Shown here piece by piece: positions 1-6,891 of a stretch of DNA of 8,774 nt. The notes beneath the pieces are model-generated. The model was not told the origin of the DNA. It searched no databases and was given only the letters and a program-made list of their open reading frames with translations. The position numbers and the translations under genes were made by a program. Source of the stretch: Bacteroidales bacterium (GTDB taxonomy: Bacteria > Bacteroidota > Bacteroidia > Bacteroidales > F082); assembly GCA_900771045.1 (NCBI GenBank), contig CAAGMM010000158.1, forward strand, positions 1 to 8,774. The letters are read 5' to 3'. How positions within the stretch are numbered: the stretch's first letter is position 1; every line of letters starts with the position of its first letter.

Positions 1-18
1 ATTTATAGAACTCACCTT
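1..18. repeat. Half of a hairpin-like repeat shared with 8078-8095
   Basis: Bases 1-18 (atttatagaactcacctt) match 8078-8095 at 17 of 18 positions; the single difference is a9 against g8086. At the right-hand copy this string is the loop and 3' arm of a terminator-like hairpin. Here the other arm would lie left of the window. The copy falls in the last visible codons of asd, where it encodes KVSSIN, so it probably sits at the asd 3' end. Confidence 0.5.
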
Positions 19-999
19 AAACTTACCGATGATATATTTTGCGATTTGTACGGCGTTAGTTGCGGCGCCTTTTCTCGTGTTGTCGGACACGATCCAGAGG
101 TTCAGGCCGTTGTCGATGCTGAAATCGCGGCGGATACGGCCGACGAGTACATCGTCTTTGTCGTAAGCCTGAAGCGGAGTCGGGTATTCGTTTTTTGCCG
201 GATTATCAACGACTTTTATTCCCGGGAACGCCGCCAAGTCAGATACGACGGTTTGTAAATCAAATGGTTTTTCAAATTCGATATTGGCGGATTCAGAATG
301 TCCGCCGAAAACGGGGACGCGCGCCACGGTCGCCGTGATTTTTATGTTGGAATGAAGAATTTTATTTGTTTCGAAAATAAGTTTTTCTTCTTCCGTAGTA
401 TATTGATTATCAAGGAAATCACCGCCGTGAGGAATAATATTTTCGTGAATCGGGTGAGGATATGCGGGATTTTCGGACGTCTTGCCGTTTTGTTCGCAAT
501 GAAGCTGGTTAAGGCCCTTCAGTCCGCTTCCGCTGACCGACTGATATGTTGAAACGACGAGACGCTTTATGTTGTATTTTCTATGCAGAGGCGCGAGTGT
601 CAGCACGAGTTCAATTGTCGAACAGTTCGGATTTGCGATGATATGATGTTGTTTTTCAATATCATCGGCGTTGATTTCCGGCACAACGAGAGGAATTTCG
701 GGATTTTTACGCCATGCGGAACTGTTATCTATGACGTATGTGCCGTTTTTTGCAAAAAGAGGCGCGTATTGTTTAGAAGCGTCGGCTCCTGCTGAAAAAA
801 TGGCGATGTCTGGCTTTGCGGCAATGGCGTCTTCAACTGCTGTCAATTTATAACTATCACCTTTGAAAGAAATTTCCCTGCCGACGGAACGTTCAGAGGC
901 GGCGACAATCAATTCGTCAATGTGAATATTCTGTTCCTCAATGACTTGAAGCATTTTTCGACCGATTAAACCGGTGGCTCCGACAACTGCGAGTTTCAT
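1..999 (-). CDS. asd: Aspartate-semialdehyde dehydrogenase (3' end outside window)
   Basis: This enzyme reduces L-aspartyl-4-phosphate to L-aspartate-4-semialdehyde with NADPH in the cytoplasm, the branch step towards lysine/diaminopimelate, threonine, methionine and isoleucine. Read leftwards from the ATG at 999-997, 333 codons are open to base 1 with no stop. The protein starts MKLAVVGATGLIGRKML, with the NADP-binding GATGLIG at residues 7-13. SAWRKNP (94-100) carries the phosphate-contacting Arg97. NPNCSTIE (123-130) holds the catalytic Cys126, Gln153 lies in STYQSVSGSG, and the active-site His is His234 in FGGHSE. The C-terminal NTRKGAATNAVQIA (307-320) is typical of the family. Bacterial forms are about 330-370 residues, so only a few residues should be missing. 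Upstream lies an AT-rich divergent spacer; I see no strong Shine-Dalgarno, as is usual in Bacteroidota. Identification is very secure. Confidence 0.96.
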   Translation of the reverse strand, partial: MKLAVVGATGLIGRKMLQVIEEQNIHIDELIVAASERSVGREISFKGDSYKLTAVEDAIAAKPDIAIFSAGADASKQYAPLFAKNGTYVIDNSSAWRKNPEIPLVVPEINADDIEKQHHIIANPNCSTIELVLTLAPLHRKYNIKRLVVSTYQSVSGSGLKGLNQLHCEQNGKTSENPAYPHPIHENIIPHGGDFLDNQYTTEEEKLIFETNKILHSNIKITATVARVPVFGGHSESANIEFEKPFDLQTVVSDLAAFPGIKVVDNPAKNEYPTPLQAYDKDDVLVGRIRRDFSIDNGLNLWIVSDNTRKGAATNAVQIAKYIIGKFKVSSIN

Positions 1000-1038
1000 A
1001 TCTTAATGAATATTAAGTTAAAAAATATTAACAATCAA

Positions 1039-1068
1039 TTGTTTATTCAAATAATATCGCTAATTTTG
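1039..1068 (+). promoter_or_regulatory. Bacteroidota-type promoter for the lamin-tail gene
   Basis: TAATTTTG at 1061-1068 is a perfect match to the Bacteroides -7 consensus TAnnTTTG. TTG at 1039-1041 lies 19 bases upstream, the right spacing for the -33 element (TTTG, 19-21 bases). Transcription would start near 1075 and leave a leader of about 140 bases before the ATG at 1214. That leader contains the inverted repeat at 1102-1189. It is a motif match only; no expression evidence is available. Confidence 0.55.
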
Positions 1069-1101
1069 CTGCAAATTTAAGAAAAAATAAAAGTGGTGTG
1101 A

Positions 1102-1189
1102 AAATGAGGAATTAGAAAGTTACAAACATTCCGTATTAGTCATAAATAAAAAGATAAATTTAACAAAATAAAAATTCTAATCCTCATTT
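1102..1189. repeat. Inverted repeat in the leader of the lamin-tail gene
   Basis: AAATGAGGAATTAGAA at 1102-1117 is the reverse complement of TTCTAATCCTCATTT at 1175-1189, apart from one extra A at the centre of the left arm. A weaker match continues outward (gtgtga against tcac). The arms enclose about 57 bases of AT-rich sequence. It lies after the predicted start of transcription, so it could fold in the mRNA leader, or it could be a remnant of a small repetitive element. I recognise no riboswitch class. Confidence 0.5.
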
Positions 1190-1213
1190 CTCACTGCTGA
1201 AAAAAACCAAAAG

Positions 1214-3799
1214 ATGAAACGATTAGTTAAAATATTGTTTTTCATTATTTTCGCCTCCGTATTTGGAGATTTGCACTGTCAAATCACCGATAATTTCGAC
1301 GACGGCGACTTCACTCAGAATCCGACTTGGACTGGTGATACCGATAAGTTTATTGTGAACGGTAACAAGCAGCTGCAATTAAACGCTTCGGAGGCTGGAA
1401 CCGCCAATCTTGCCGTGAAATATGACGTTTTCGACACTTTGGAATGGCGTTTTTACCTGAGAGATGCTTTTGCCGGTTCTGCGAACAATTTTGTGGAGAT
1501 ATTTCTTTGTGCCGATGATGAAAACCTCGCGCGTGCCGGCAACGGATATGTATTAAGGTTTGGTGAGGCTGGAAGTAACGATGCCGTTGAACTGCAACGT
1601 CTGCAGGCCGGCACGCGCGAGGTCGTCTGTCGCGGAAAAGACGGACTTGTTTCATCATCTTTTGCATTGTGGTTCAAGGTTATACGAACACCTGACGGTC
1701 ATTGGACGATAGCTGTCGATGATACTGGGGCCGGAGATTATTCCATCGATTCGGAAGGCTCCGACAACACTTTGCCGCCATATCCCGTGTTCGGCATCTC
1801 CGCCACGGTGACGGCTGGCAACATTAAAAAAGTGTATTTGGATGATGTTTACATTGGTCCAATGCAGATTGACAAACAGCCGCCGCAGCCCGTTTCACTC
1901 GTCGTCGTTGACGGACGCAACCTCGAACTGACGTTTGACGAAGCCGTGACTGCGGAATCGGCATATAACACGCATAACTTTGTGTGTGATAACGGAGTCG
2001 GCAGCCCAAACGAGACGCATCTCTCCGATGACAAGACGACGGTTTCTATGAGTTTCGCAAACGAGTTTCCCAACGGACAGCATACAAACTTGATAATCAA
2101 TAATATCGCCGATATAGCCGGGAATGTCTTATCGGAGACGAAAATAGAATTTTTATACTTTCGGCCACAAGAATTTGATTTGATAATCAGTGAGATAATG
2201 GCCGATCCGGAACCATCCGTAGGTCTTCCCGCCTTTGAATATCTCGAAATACAGAACCTTACGGATTTTGATATAAACCTCAAAGGCTGGGCGGTAATAA
2301 TAGGCTCATCGGTGAAGGTGATAAACGATGACTGCACAATCAAGGCGATGGGTTTCCTTGTTTTTTGCGGTGAAAACGCCGCCCCGGAGTTGTCGGCCTT
2401 ATCGGATTCTGTGTCGGTGGCGGTTCTGCCGTCGTTCAACCTGCCAAATAACGGCAGTAAGATACAGTTGTGCGATTATTTCGGCACGGCGCTTCACTCC
2501 GTCGAATATTCCACTGCGTGGTACGGCGATGCGTATAAGGCCGACGGCGGTTATTCTTTGGAGATTATCGACCCTTGGAATCCGTGCGTCGGGGCAGCCG
2601 GTTGGACGGCATCGAAAGCACCAAGCGGCGGCACGCCCGGAGCGAAAAATTCTGTTGACGGAATCATCGAGGTCGCACCGAAAATAGAAAACGTGGAGTT
2701 TATAAACAGCAGCGACCTGCTTGTGAGATTTAACCAGACGATGGAGACAAGCTCGCTGATTGACGGCGGTCGTATTTCTCTTGATGACGGCATTGTCCCA
2801 ATCGAAGCCGCCGCCGATGCCGCCTACGCCTCCGAAATCATTCTCTATTTTGATTTCGCGTTCCAAAAAAACGAACGACACCGACTCGGCATCGGCGGCG
2901 GCCTGACATGCAACGGCACGGAAATAACTGATTCTCTTTGTTTTGTGTTCGGACTACCCGACACGACAAAACAAGGCGACATCCTCATCAACGAAATCCT
3001 TTTCGACCCGATTGAACCCGGCGTTGATTATGTCGAACTTTATAACAATTCTCATAAAATATTGAATATCAATGAACTGAAGTTGGGGAATATAACACAG
3101 TCGTTCCCTAATCCGCCTGACACGACGTACAAGGACGTTTCGTCAAAATCATATCTTCTGATGCCCGGCGAATATGCGCTTCTTTGCTCCGATACTGCAA
3201 TCGTCGCGGAACAATACGGCGTTTCCAATGAGAGATTTGTCCAGATGTCGTCGTTTCCGTCGTTTCCGATAAGTGGCGGACATCCAGTCGTCGCCCTTAA
3301 AACCGGCGTTGTCGTTGACGAGATGGTTTACAGTGAGAAGATGCACTATCCGCTGCTGAGCGTCACTCGCGGCGTGTCGCTTGAACGCGTTGAAGGAAGT
3401 GATGTCCGTTCGTGGCATTCGGCGGCGGCTGACTGCGGTTACGGAACGCCCGGCTATAAAAACTCGATGAGCGTTAAAACAGACGACGAAGCGGAAATCA
3501 GCGTCGTTCCAGAGATTTTCTCGCCCGACAACGACGGCCGCGACGACATCACGGCGATAAATATCAAATTGGACGATTATGGATATTCTGTGAGCGTTGA
3601 CATTTTCTCTGACGACGGCAACAGGGTTCGACGGCTTCTCGTGCCGGAATTGTCGAGCGGACACTGTGTATTAAGCTGGGACGGAACCGACGACGACGGA
3701 AACAAGGTCCGCCCCGGAATATACATCTTGTCGGTTGAGACATTCACCGTTGACGGAAAATCACAACGATACAAACGTGCGGTTGTCGTCGCTGATTAG
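1214..3799 (+). CDS. Secreted lamin-tail-domain protein with FlgD/CHU_C-like C-terminus
   Basis: An 861-residue exported protein of unknown precise role, probably surface-displayed or secreted. Residues 1-23 form a signal peptide: basic MKRLVK, a hydrophobic stretch, then cleavage likely near HCQ; Cys22 is not in a lipobox. Residues 25-215 (ITDNFDDGDF onward) look like a beta-sandwich, lectin/laminin-G-like module. Residues 222-315 form an Ig-like segment. Residues 322-480 are a first lamin-tail domain (LIISEIMADPEP, FEYLEIQNLT, LKGWAV, GGTPGAKNS). A second Ig-like segment covers 488-580. A second lamin-tail domain covers 587-751 (ILINEILFDP, YVELYNNS, GYGTPGYKNS). Residues 765-861 are an Ig-like end with EIFSPDNDGRDD and LSWDGTDDDGNKVRPGIYIL, as in gliding-motility-associated or FlgD-type C-termini; the tail resembles type IX secretion signals, which is inference. 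Start chosen at the only ATG that gives the signal peptide, behind an A-rich leader. Confidence 0.9.
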   Translation: MKRLVKILFFIIFASVFGDLHCQITDNFDDGDFTQNPTWTGDTDKFIVNGNKQLQLNASEAGTANLAVKYDVFDTLEWRFYLRDAFAGSANNFVEIFLCADDENLARAGNGYVLRFGEAGSNDAVELQRLQAGTREVVCRGKDGLVSSSFALWFKVIRTPDGHWTIAVDDTGAGDYSIDSEGSDNTLPPYPVFGISATVTAGNIKKVYLDDVYIGPMQIDKQPPQPVSLVVVDGRNLELTFDEAVTAESAYNTHNFVCDNGVGSPNETHLSDDKTTVSMSFANEFPNGQHTNLIINNIADIAGNVLSETKIEFLYFRPQEFDLIISEIMADPEPSVGLPAFEYLEIQNLTDFDINLKGWAVIIGSSVKVINDDCTIKAMGFLVFCGENAAPELSALSDSVSVAVLPSFNLPNNGSKIQLCDYFGTALHSVEYSTAWYGDAYKADGGYSLEIIDPWNPCVGAAGWTASKAPSGGTPGAKNSVDGIIEVAPKIENVEFINSSDLLVRFNQTMETSSLIDGGRISLDDGIVPIEAAADAAYASEIILYFDFAFQKNERHRLGIGGGLTCNGTEITDSLCFVFGLPDTTKQGDILINEILFDPIEPGVDYVELYNNSHKILNINELKLGNITQSFPNPPDTTYKDVSSKSYLLMPGEYALLCSDTAIVAEQYGVSNERFVQMSSFPSFPISGGHPVVALKTGVVVDEMVYSEKMHYPLLSVTRGVSLERVEGSDVRSWHSAAADCGYGTPGYKNSMSVKTDDEAEISVVPEIFSPDNDGRDDITAINIKLDDYGYSVSVDIFSDDGNRVRRLLVPELSSGHCVLSWDGTDDDGNKVRPGIYILSVETFTVDGKSQRYKRAVVVAD

Positions 3800-3955
3800 A
3801 ACTTCAAATCCGCAAATAATCAACAAGAGTGATTACCGTGGCGGTAAATTGCTCCTAAATTCAATAAACAAATGCAACTTTTTAGGTAGGTTCAATAAAT
3901 TCATCGAAACAAATCACCTTGAGCTTTGTTTTTTCGTATTTTTGCAGTCTGAAAA
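3800..3955. other. Non-coding spacer with small hairpin and possible promoter box
   Basis: About 155 bases with no convincing gene on either strand. A perfect 6-bp stem with a three-base loop (TTACCG, tgg, CGGTAA) sits at 3833-3847. It has no T-run after it, so it is a poor intrinsic terminator for the lamin-tail gene. TATTTTTG at 3937-3944 matches the Bacteroides -7 box perfectly. The nearest upstream TTG (3919-3921) is only 15 bases away, shorter than the usual 19-21, so a working promoter is uncertain. Confidence 0.35.
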
Positions 3956-4378
3956 TTGCCGAAGTATTATGAAAGCGAAACCATTTGTGACCCTGTTACT
4001 ATTTATGCAGATAGTCTTTTGTTACAAAATGTTGAGATAATGACCGGCGATTATCAGCAAACCCTTGATGCGGCTAAGGGAGCGACATTGTTTTATTTTG
4101 ATCCGCCATATCGTCCGTTAAACAATACCAGCAGTTTTAACGACTACACTAAGGAGGTTTTCAATGATGCGGCGCAACGGCGTCTCAAAGAGTTCTGCGA
4201 CCAAGTAGAAGCAGCGGGATACAAGTTTATGCTCAGCAATTCTGACTGCAAAGACATGTTTTTCGATGACCTGTATTTGAAATATAATATATCCCGCGTT
4301 TTCGCTTCTCGCAGCGTGAACGCAAATCCCGCAAAAAGAGGTAAGTTGACGGAATTATTAGTAAGAAATTTTTTGTAA
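3953..4378 (+). pseudogene. 5'-truncated Dam-type D12 adenine methyltransferase remnant
   Basis: The frame opens just after a TGA at 3950-3952 and reads 140 residues from a TTG at 3956 to the stop ending at 4378. The protein resembles the C-terminal half of Dam/DpnM-type N6-adenine methyltransferases. It has ICDPVTIYADSLLLQNVEI leading to GDY, then motif IV FYFDPPYRPLNNTSSF (residues 46-61). FMLSNSD (91-97) and KRGKLTELLVRNF (127-139) follow, the usual end of the family. Full proteins are about 270-290 residues; the N-terminal half with the motif X and motif I (SAM-binding) regions is absent, and nothing upstream encodes it in any frame. It should be catalytically dead. The first ATG in frame is at 4039. 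Base composition is intermediate (31 G+C of 60 at 4141-4200), closer to the host genes than to the AT-rich operon that follows. Confidence 0.8.
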
Positions 4379-4406
4379 ACAAGGGTGCAATAAAAGCAAA
4401 AAACAT

Positions 4407-4414
4407 TACCTTTG
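4407..4414 (+). promoter_or_regulatory. -7 box of a promoter for the restriction-modification operon
   Basis: TACCTTTG is a perfect match to TAnnTTTG and sits 33 bases before the preferred start codon at 4440. I see no good TTTG at 19-21 bases upstream; the nearest (4372-4375) is about 31 bases away. Transcription would begin around 4420, which would leave the alternative ATG at 4416 outside the mRNA and supports the start at 4440. Confidence 0.45.
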
Positions 4415-4429
4415 TATGTTATTATCAGT

Positions 4430-4434
4430 GGAGG
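4430..4434 (+). promoter_or_regulatory. Strong Shine-Dalgarno GGAGG deciding the methyltransferase start
   Basis: GGAGG lies five bases before the ATG at 4440-4442, an ideal distance. The upstream in-frame ATG at 4416 has no such site. The other genes in the window have only A-rich leaders, as is common in Bacteroidota, so this site stands out. Confidence 0.6.
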
Positions 4435-4439
4435 AAGAT

Positions 4440-5213
4440 ATGGAAAATTGGAGGGATTCAGATGTTAATGTCGATAGTCTGTGGATTATTGACAAACGCA
4501 GTTCGGAGGGGAAGCACTCAAATGTTTACCATGGCAATTTTATACCGCAGATTCCCAATCAACTGATCAAACGATACACTCAAAAAAATGATGTCGTATT
4601 GGATTTGTTTATGGGAGGCGGAACGACTTTATTTGAATGTGAGGCATTAGAAAGAAATTTTATCGGTTTTGATATTAACACAGAAATCATTGATTTCGTG
4701 CGATGTAAAATGGACGGCACCACAAATATAAAATACTTTATCAATGAATGTGATGTGACAAACCATGAAAAATTCGATAATTTTATTAGTCACAATTTAA
4801 ATGATTTGGGCGTGGACGGTGTTGATTTTGTTATTGCTCATCCACCTTATTTTGATATTGTGAAGTTTACAGAAAAAAAAGAGGATTTGTCTAATATTTC
4901 AAATATAGACGATTTCATTGTTAAGTTTGTATCCGCAATGTCAAACGGACTCGAATACCTGAAAAAAGGAAAATATTTTGCCGTTGTCGCAGGTGATATA
5001 TACAAAAATTCTGAAGTCATTCCACTGGGTTTTTATTTGTTGGACGCAATAAAGAAACATTGTACACAGACAAAGTTAAAAGGCATTATTGTTAAAAACA
5101 TTGAGGGCAACAGAGGAAAATTAGGTATTCAAAATATCTGGAAATATAGGGCCTTGAAAAGCGATTATTACTTATTCAAACACGAATACATCTTCGTATT
5201 CAAAAAAATGTAA
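4440..5213 (+). CDS. DNA amino-methyltransferase (N4-cytosine or N6-adenine) of R-M system
   Basis: A 257-residue SAM-dependent DNA methyltransferase, first gene of a restriction-modification operon; it should methylate an exocyclic amino group in one strand of the target. FIPQIPNQLIKRYTQKNDVV (34-53) resembles motif X. LDLFMGGGTT (54-63) is motif I, the SAM-binding loop. GFDIN (76-80) is the motif II region. FVIAHPPYF (130-138) is the catalytic motif IV, with His in place of the usual D, N or S. The order X-I-IV differs from the common beta-class order, in which IV comes first. The start at 4440 is preferred over the in-frame ATG at 4416 because of GGAGG and the -7 box. The gene is very AT-rich compared with the flanking host genes. 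The stop is two bases before the next ATG. Whether it targets cytosine or adenine cannot be read from the motifs. Confidence 0.85.
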   Translation: MENWRDSDVNVDSLWIIDKRSSEGKHSNVYHGNFIPQIPNQLIKRYTQKNDVVLDLFMGGGTTLFECEALERNFIGFDINTEIIDFVRCKMDGTTNIKYFINECDVTNHEKFDNFISHNLNDLGVDGVDFVIAHPPYFDIVKFTEKKEDLSNISNIDDFIVKFVSAMSNGLEYLKKGKYFAVVAGDIYKNSEVIPLGFYLLDAIKKHCTQTKLKGIIVKNIEGNRGKLGIQNIWKYRALKSDYYLFKHEYIFVFKKM

Positions 5214-5215
5214 AA

Positions 5216-5887
5216 ATGACTAAGACTGAATTATTTTTAGAGTTGGCAAAGCCAGATGAAAACGGCGTTTCACGATGGGTACGTACAACTGAATTTGTTG
5301 GGAAATATAAACAATTGCAATTAGGTAATGGAGGCAGTTGGTGCAGAAAAGAATCACAATTGGCTAAAAAATATATAGTTGAGATTGATAAATCAGCCAC
5401 TTCGGGGAATTCCATTGATGCAATTAGGTTGAATGGATATAATAACGTTGAAACGTTCAATCAAACTATCAGGAAAGATATTAGAGATTTTTATAAAGAT
5501 AAAAAATGTGTTATGCTTGGCGTTTGCGGATTCTCTGAAAACACTAAGATAGAAATAGATCATAAAGACGGCAGAAAAGATGATTGGCGAGTTTCAAATC
5601 CAAGTACGCAGACATTAGATGATTTCCAACCTTTATGCAAGGCTGCAAATGATGTCAAACGTCAAATCTGTAAAGAATGTAAATTAACAAACAAAAGGTG
5701 GGATGCAAGAAATATACAGGGTAATCCATATTCATATTATGAAGGAGGAGAACAATATACGGAGGAATTGGGTTGCAAGGGATGTTACCAGTATGATCCT
5801 GTAGAGTACAGAAAAGAGAGTGTTAAGAAAATCAGTGCAGAAGCTTCAGAATATATTATGAACAAATTATATGGGGATAAAAAATGA
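5216..5887 (+). CDS. HNH-type restriction endonuclease
   Basis: A 223-residue protein, the likely nuclease of the operon, lying between two methyltransferases. The HNH core runs about 98-150. It includes CVMLGVCG, then IEIDHKDGR with Asp115-His116 (metal and general-base position), then LDDFQPLCKAANDVKRQ with Asp136 near the usual central Asn, Asn145 and Lys148. Two CxxC pairs follow, CKEC (152-155) and CKGC (187-190); they could bind a structural zinc, an inference. Residues 1-90 have no motif I recognise and may help bind DNA. No Shine-Dalgarno is visible; the ATG comes two bases after the preceding stop, so translation is probably coupled. The stop overlaps the next start as ATGA (5884-5887). 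Specificity cannot be predicted. I call it a type II enzyme from context; an HNH protein of another role is possible but unlikely here. Confidence 0.82.
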   Translation: MTKTELFLELAKPDENGVSRWVRTTEFVGKYKQLQLGNGGSWCRKESQLAKKYIVEIDKSATSGNSIDAIRLNGYNNVETFNQTIRKDIRDFYKDKKCVMLGVCGFSENTKIEIDHKDGRKDDWRVSNPSTQTLDDFQPLCKAANDVKRQICKECKLTNKRWDARNIQGNPYSYYEGGEQYTEELGCKGCYQYDPVEYRKESVKKISAEASEYIMNKLYGDKK

Positions 5888-6891
5888 ATTATATAGGTTC
5901 AAAATATAAACTGCTCCCTTTTTTACGTACAACTATTGAGAATATTGTTGGAAATGATTTGTCAGAAATGACATTTTGTGATTTGTTTGCCGGCACGGGT
6001 ATAGTTGGAAGGGATTTTAAAACATCTGTTCATAAAGTCATTTCCAATGACATTGAATATTACAGTTTTGTGTTGAATAGAAACTATATCGGTAATCACA
6101 CTAAATTACAAGATTGCGATAAATTTATTGAAGAATTGAATAACATCCCTTTACGGGATGATGGATTTGTCTATAACAATTATTGCGTCGGTGGCAATGG
6201 TGAGCGTCAATATTTTTCTGACAATAACGGGAGAAAGATTGACTCCGTCAGAATGCAGATAGAGAAATGGAAAGAAAATAATATTATTACCGAAGATATG
6301 TATTTCTTTCTTTTGTGCAGTTTGTTGGAAAGTGCCGATAAAGTCGCAAATACGGCATCCGTTTATGGCGCTTATTTGAAAAACTTAAAAAAATCAGCAC
6401 AAAAAGCACTCGTTTTAGAACCTGCGACATTTGAACTTAATGATAATGACCACAAAGTTTACCAAAAAAACGCAAATGATTTGATTAAGGAGATAGCCGG
6501 CGATATTTTATATTTGGACCCTCCGTACAATGAAAGACAATATGGCGCAAACTACCATATTCTCAATACTATTGCGGAATATAAGCCTTTCGTTCCCAAG
6601 GGGAAAACAGGATTAAGGGCGTATAATCGTTCTAAATATTGCATAGTTAAATCCATTCGTAGTGAATTTGAAGAACTGATTGCCACTGCAAAGTTTCGTT
6701 ATATATTTTTATCATACAACAATGAAGGACTGATGAATACTGATGACATCAGAAGGATTATGGAAAAATACGGGCACTATGAATTAGCACAAACAGAATA
6801 TCATCGTTTCAAGGCGGATAAAACAGAAAACAGAAACCACAAAGCGGATTCCACTACAGAATATTTACACATCTTATTAAAAAATGAATAA
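5884..6891 (+). CDS. D12-class N6-adenine DNA methyltransferase of R-M system
   Basis: A complete 335-residue adenine methyltransferase, second modification enzyme of the operon. MNYIGSKYKLL (1-11) is motif X. FCDLFAGTGIVGRDF (31-45) is motif I, and ISNDIEYYSFVLNRNYI the following acidic strand. ILYLDPPYNERQYGANYHIL is motif IV with the catalytic DPPY, in the NERQYGANYH context typical of restriction-associated D12 enzymes rather than housekeeping Dam. It does not resemble the truncated Dam-type fragment at 3953-4378 beyond the shared family motif. A second methyltransferase of a different class in one operon fits an asymmetric target, one enzyme per strand. Its start overlaps the nuclease stop by four bases, and its stop TAA overlaps the hydF start by eight bases. 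Composition is AT-rich like the rest of the cassette. Confidence 0.92.
   Translation: MNYIGSKYKLLPFLRTTIENIVGNDLSEMTFCDLFAGTGIVGRDFKTSVHKVISNDIEYYSFVLNRNYIGNHTKLQDCDKFIEELNNIPLRDDGFVYNNYCVGGNGERQYFSDNNGRKIDSVRMQIEKWKENNIITEDMYFFLLCSLLESADKVANTASVYGAYLKNLKKSAQKALVLEPATFELNDNDHKVYQKNANDLIKEIAGDILYLDPPYNERQYGANYHILNTIAEYKPFVPKGKTGLRAYNRSKYCIVKSIRSEFEELIATAKFRYIFLSYNNEGLMNTDDIRRIMEKYGHYELAQTEYHRFKADKTENRNHKADSTTEYLHILLKNE

Noticed and set aside
46..853. Several short open frames on the plus strand
   Set aside because: They lie opposite the asd reading frame, which has all family motifs; they are shadows.
1010..1090. Promoter for asd on the minus strand
   Set aside because: The best -7-like string (TATTATTTG) has one base too many between TA and TTTG, and spacing to the upstream TTTG is short; not strong enough to list.
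1849..2439. A 196-codon minus-strand open frame
   Set aside because: It overlaps the well-supported lamin-tail gene, has no recognisable domain, and its low-complexity composition fits an antisense shadow.
3833..3847. Small hairpin as terminator of the lamin-tail gene
   Set aside because: Only six base pairs and no following T-run; kept as a spacer note, not as a terminator.
3735..4040. Plus-strand 101-codon frame across the end of the lamin-tail gene
   Set aside because: It straddles a coding end, a non-coding spacer and the methyltransferase remnant in a different frame; no coherent protein.
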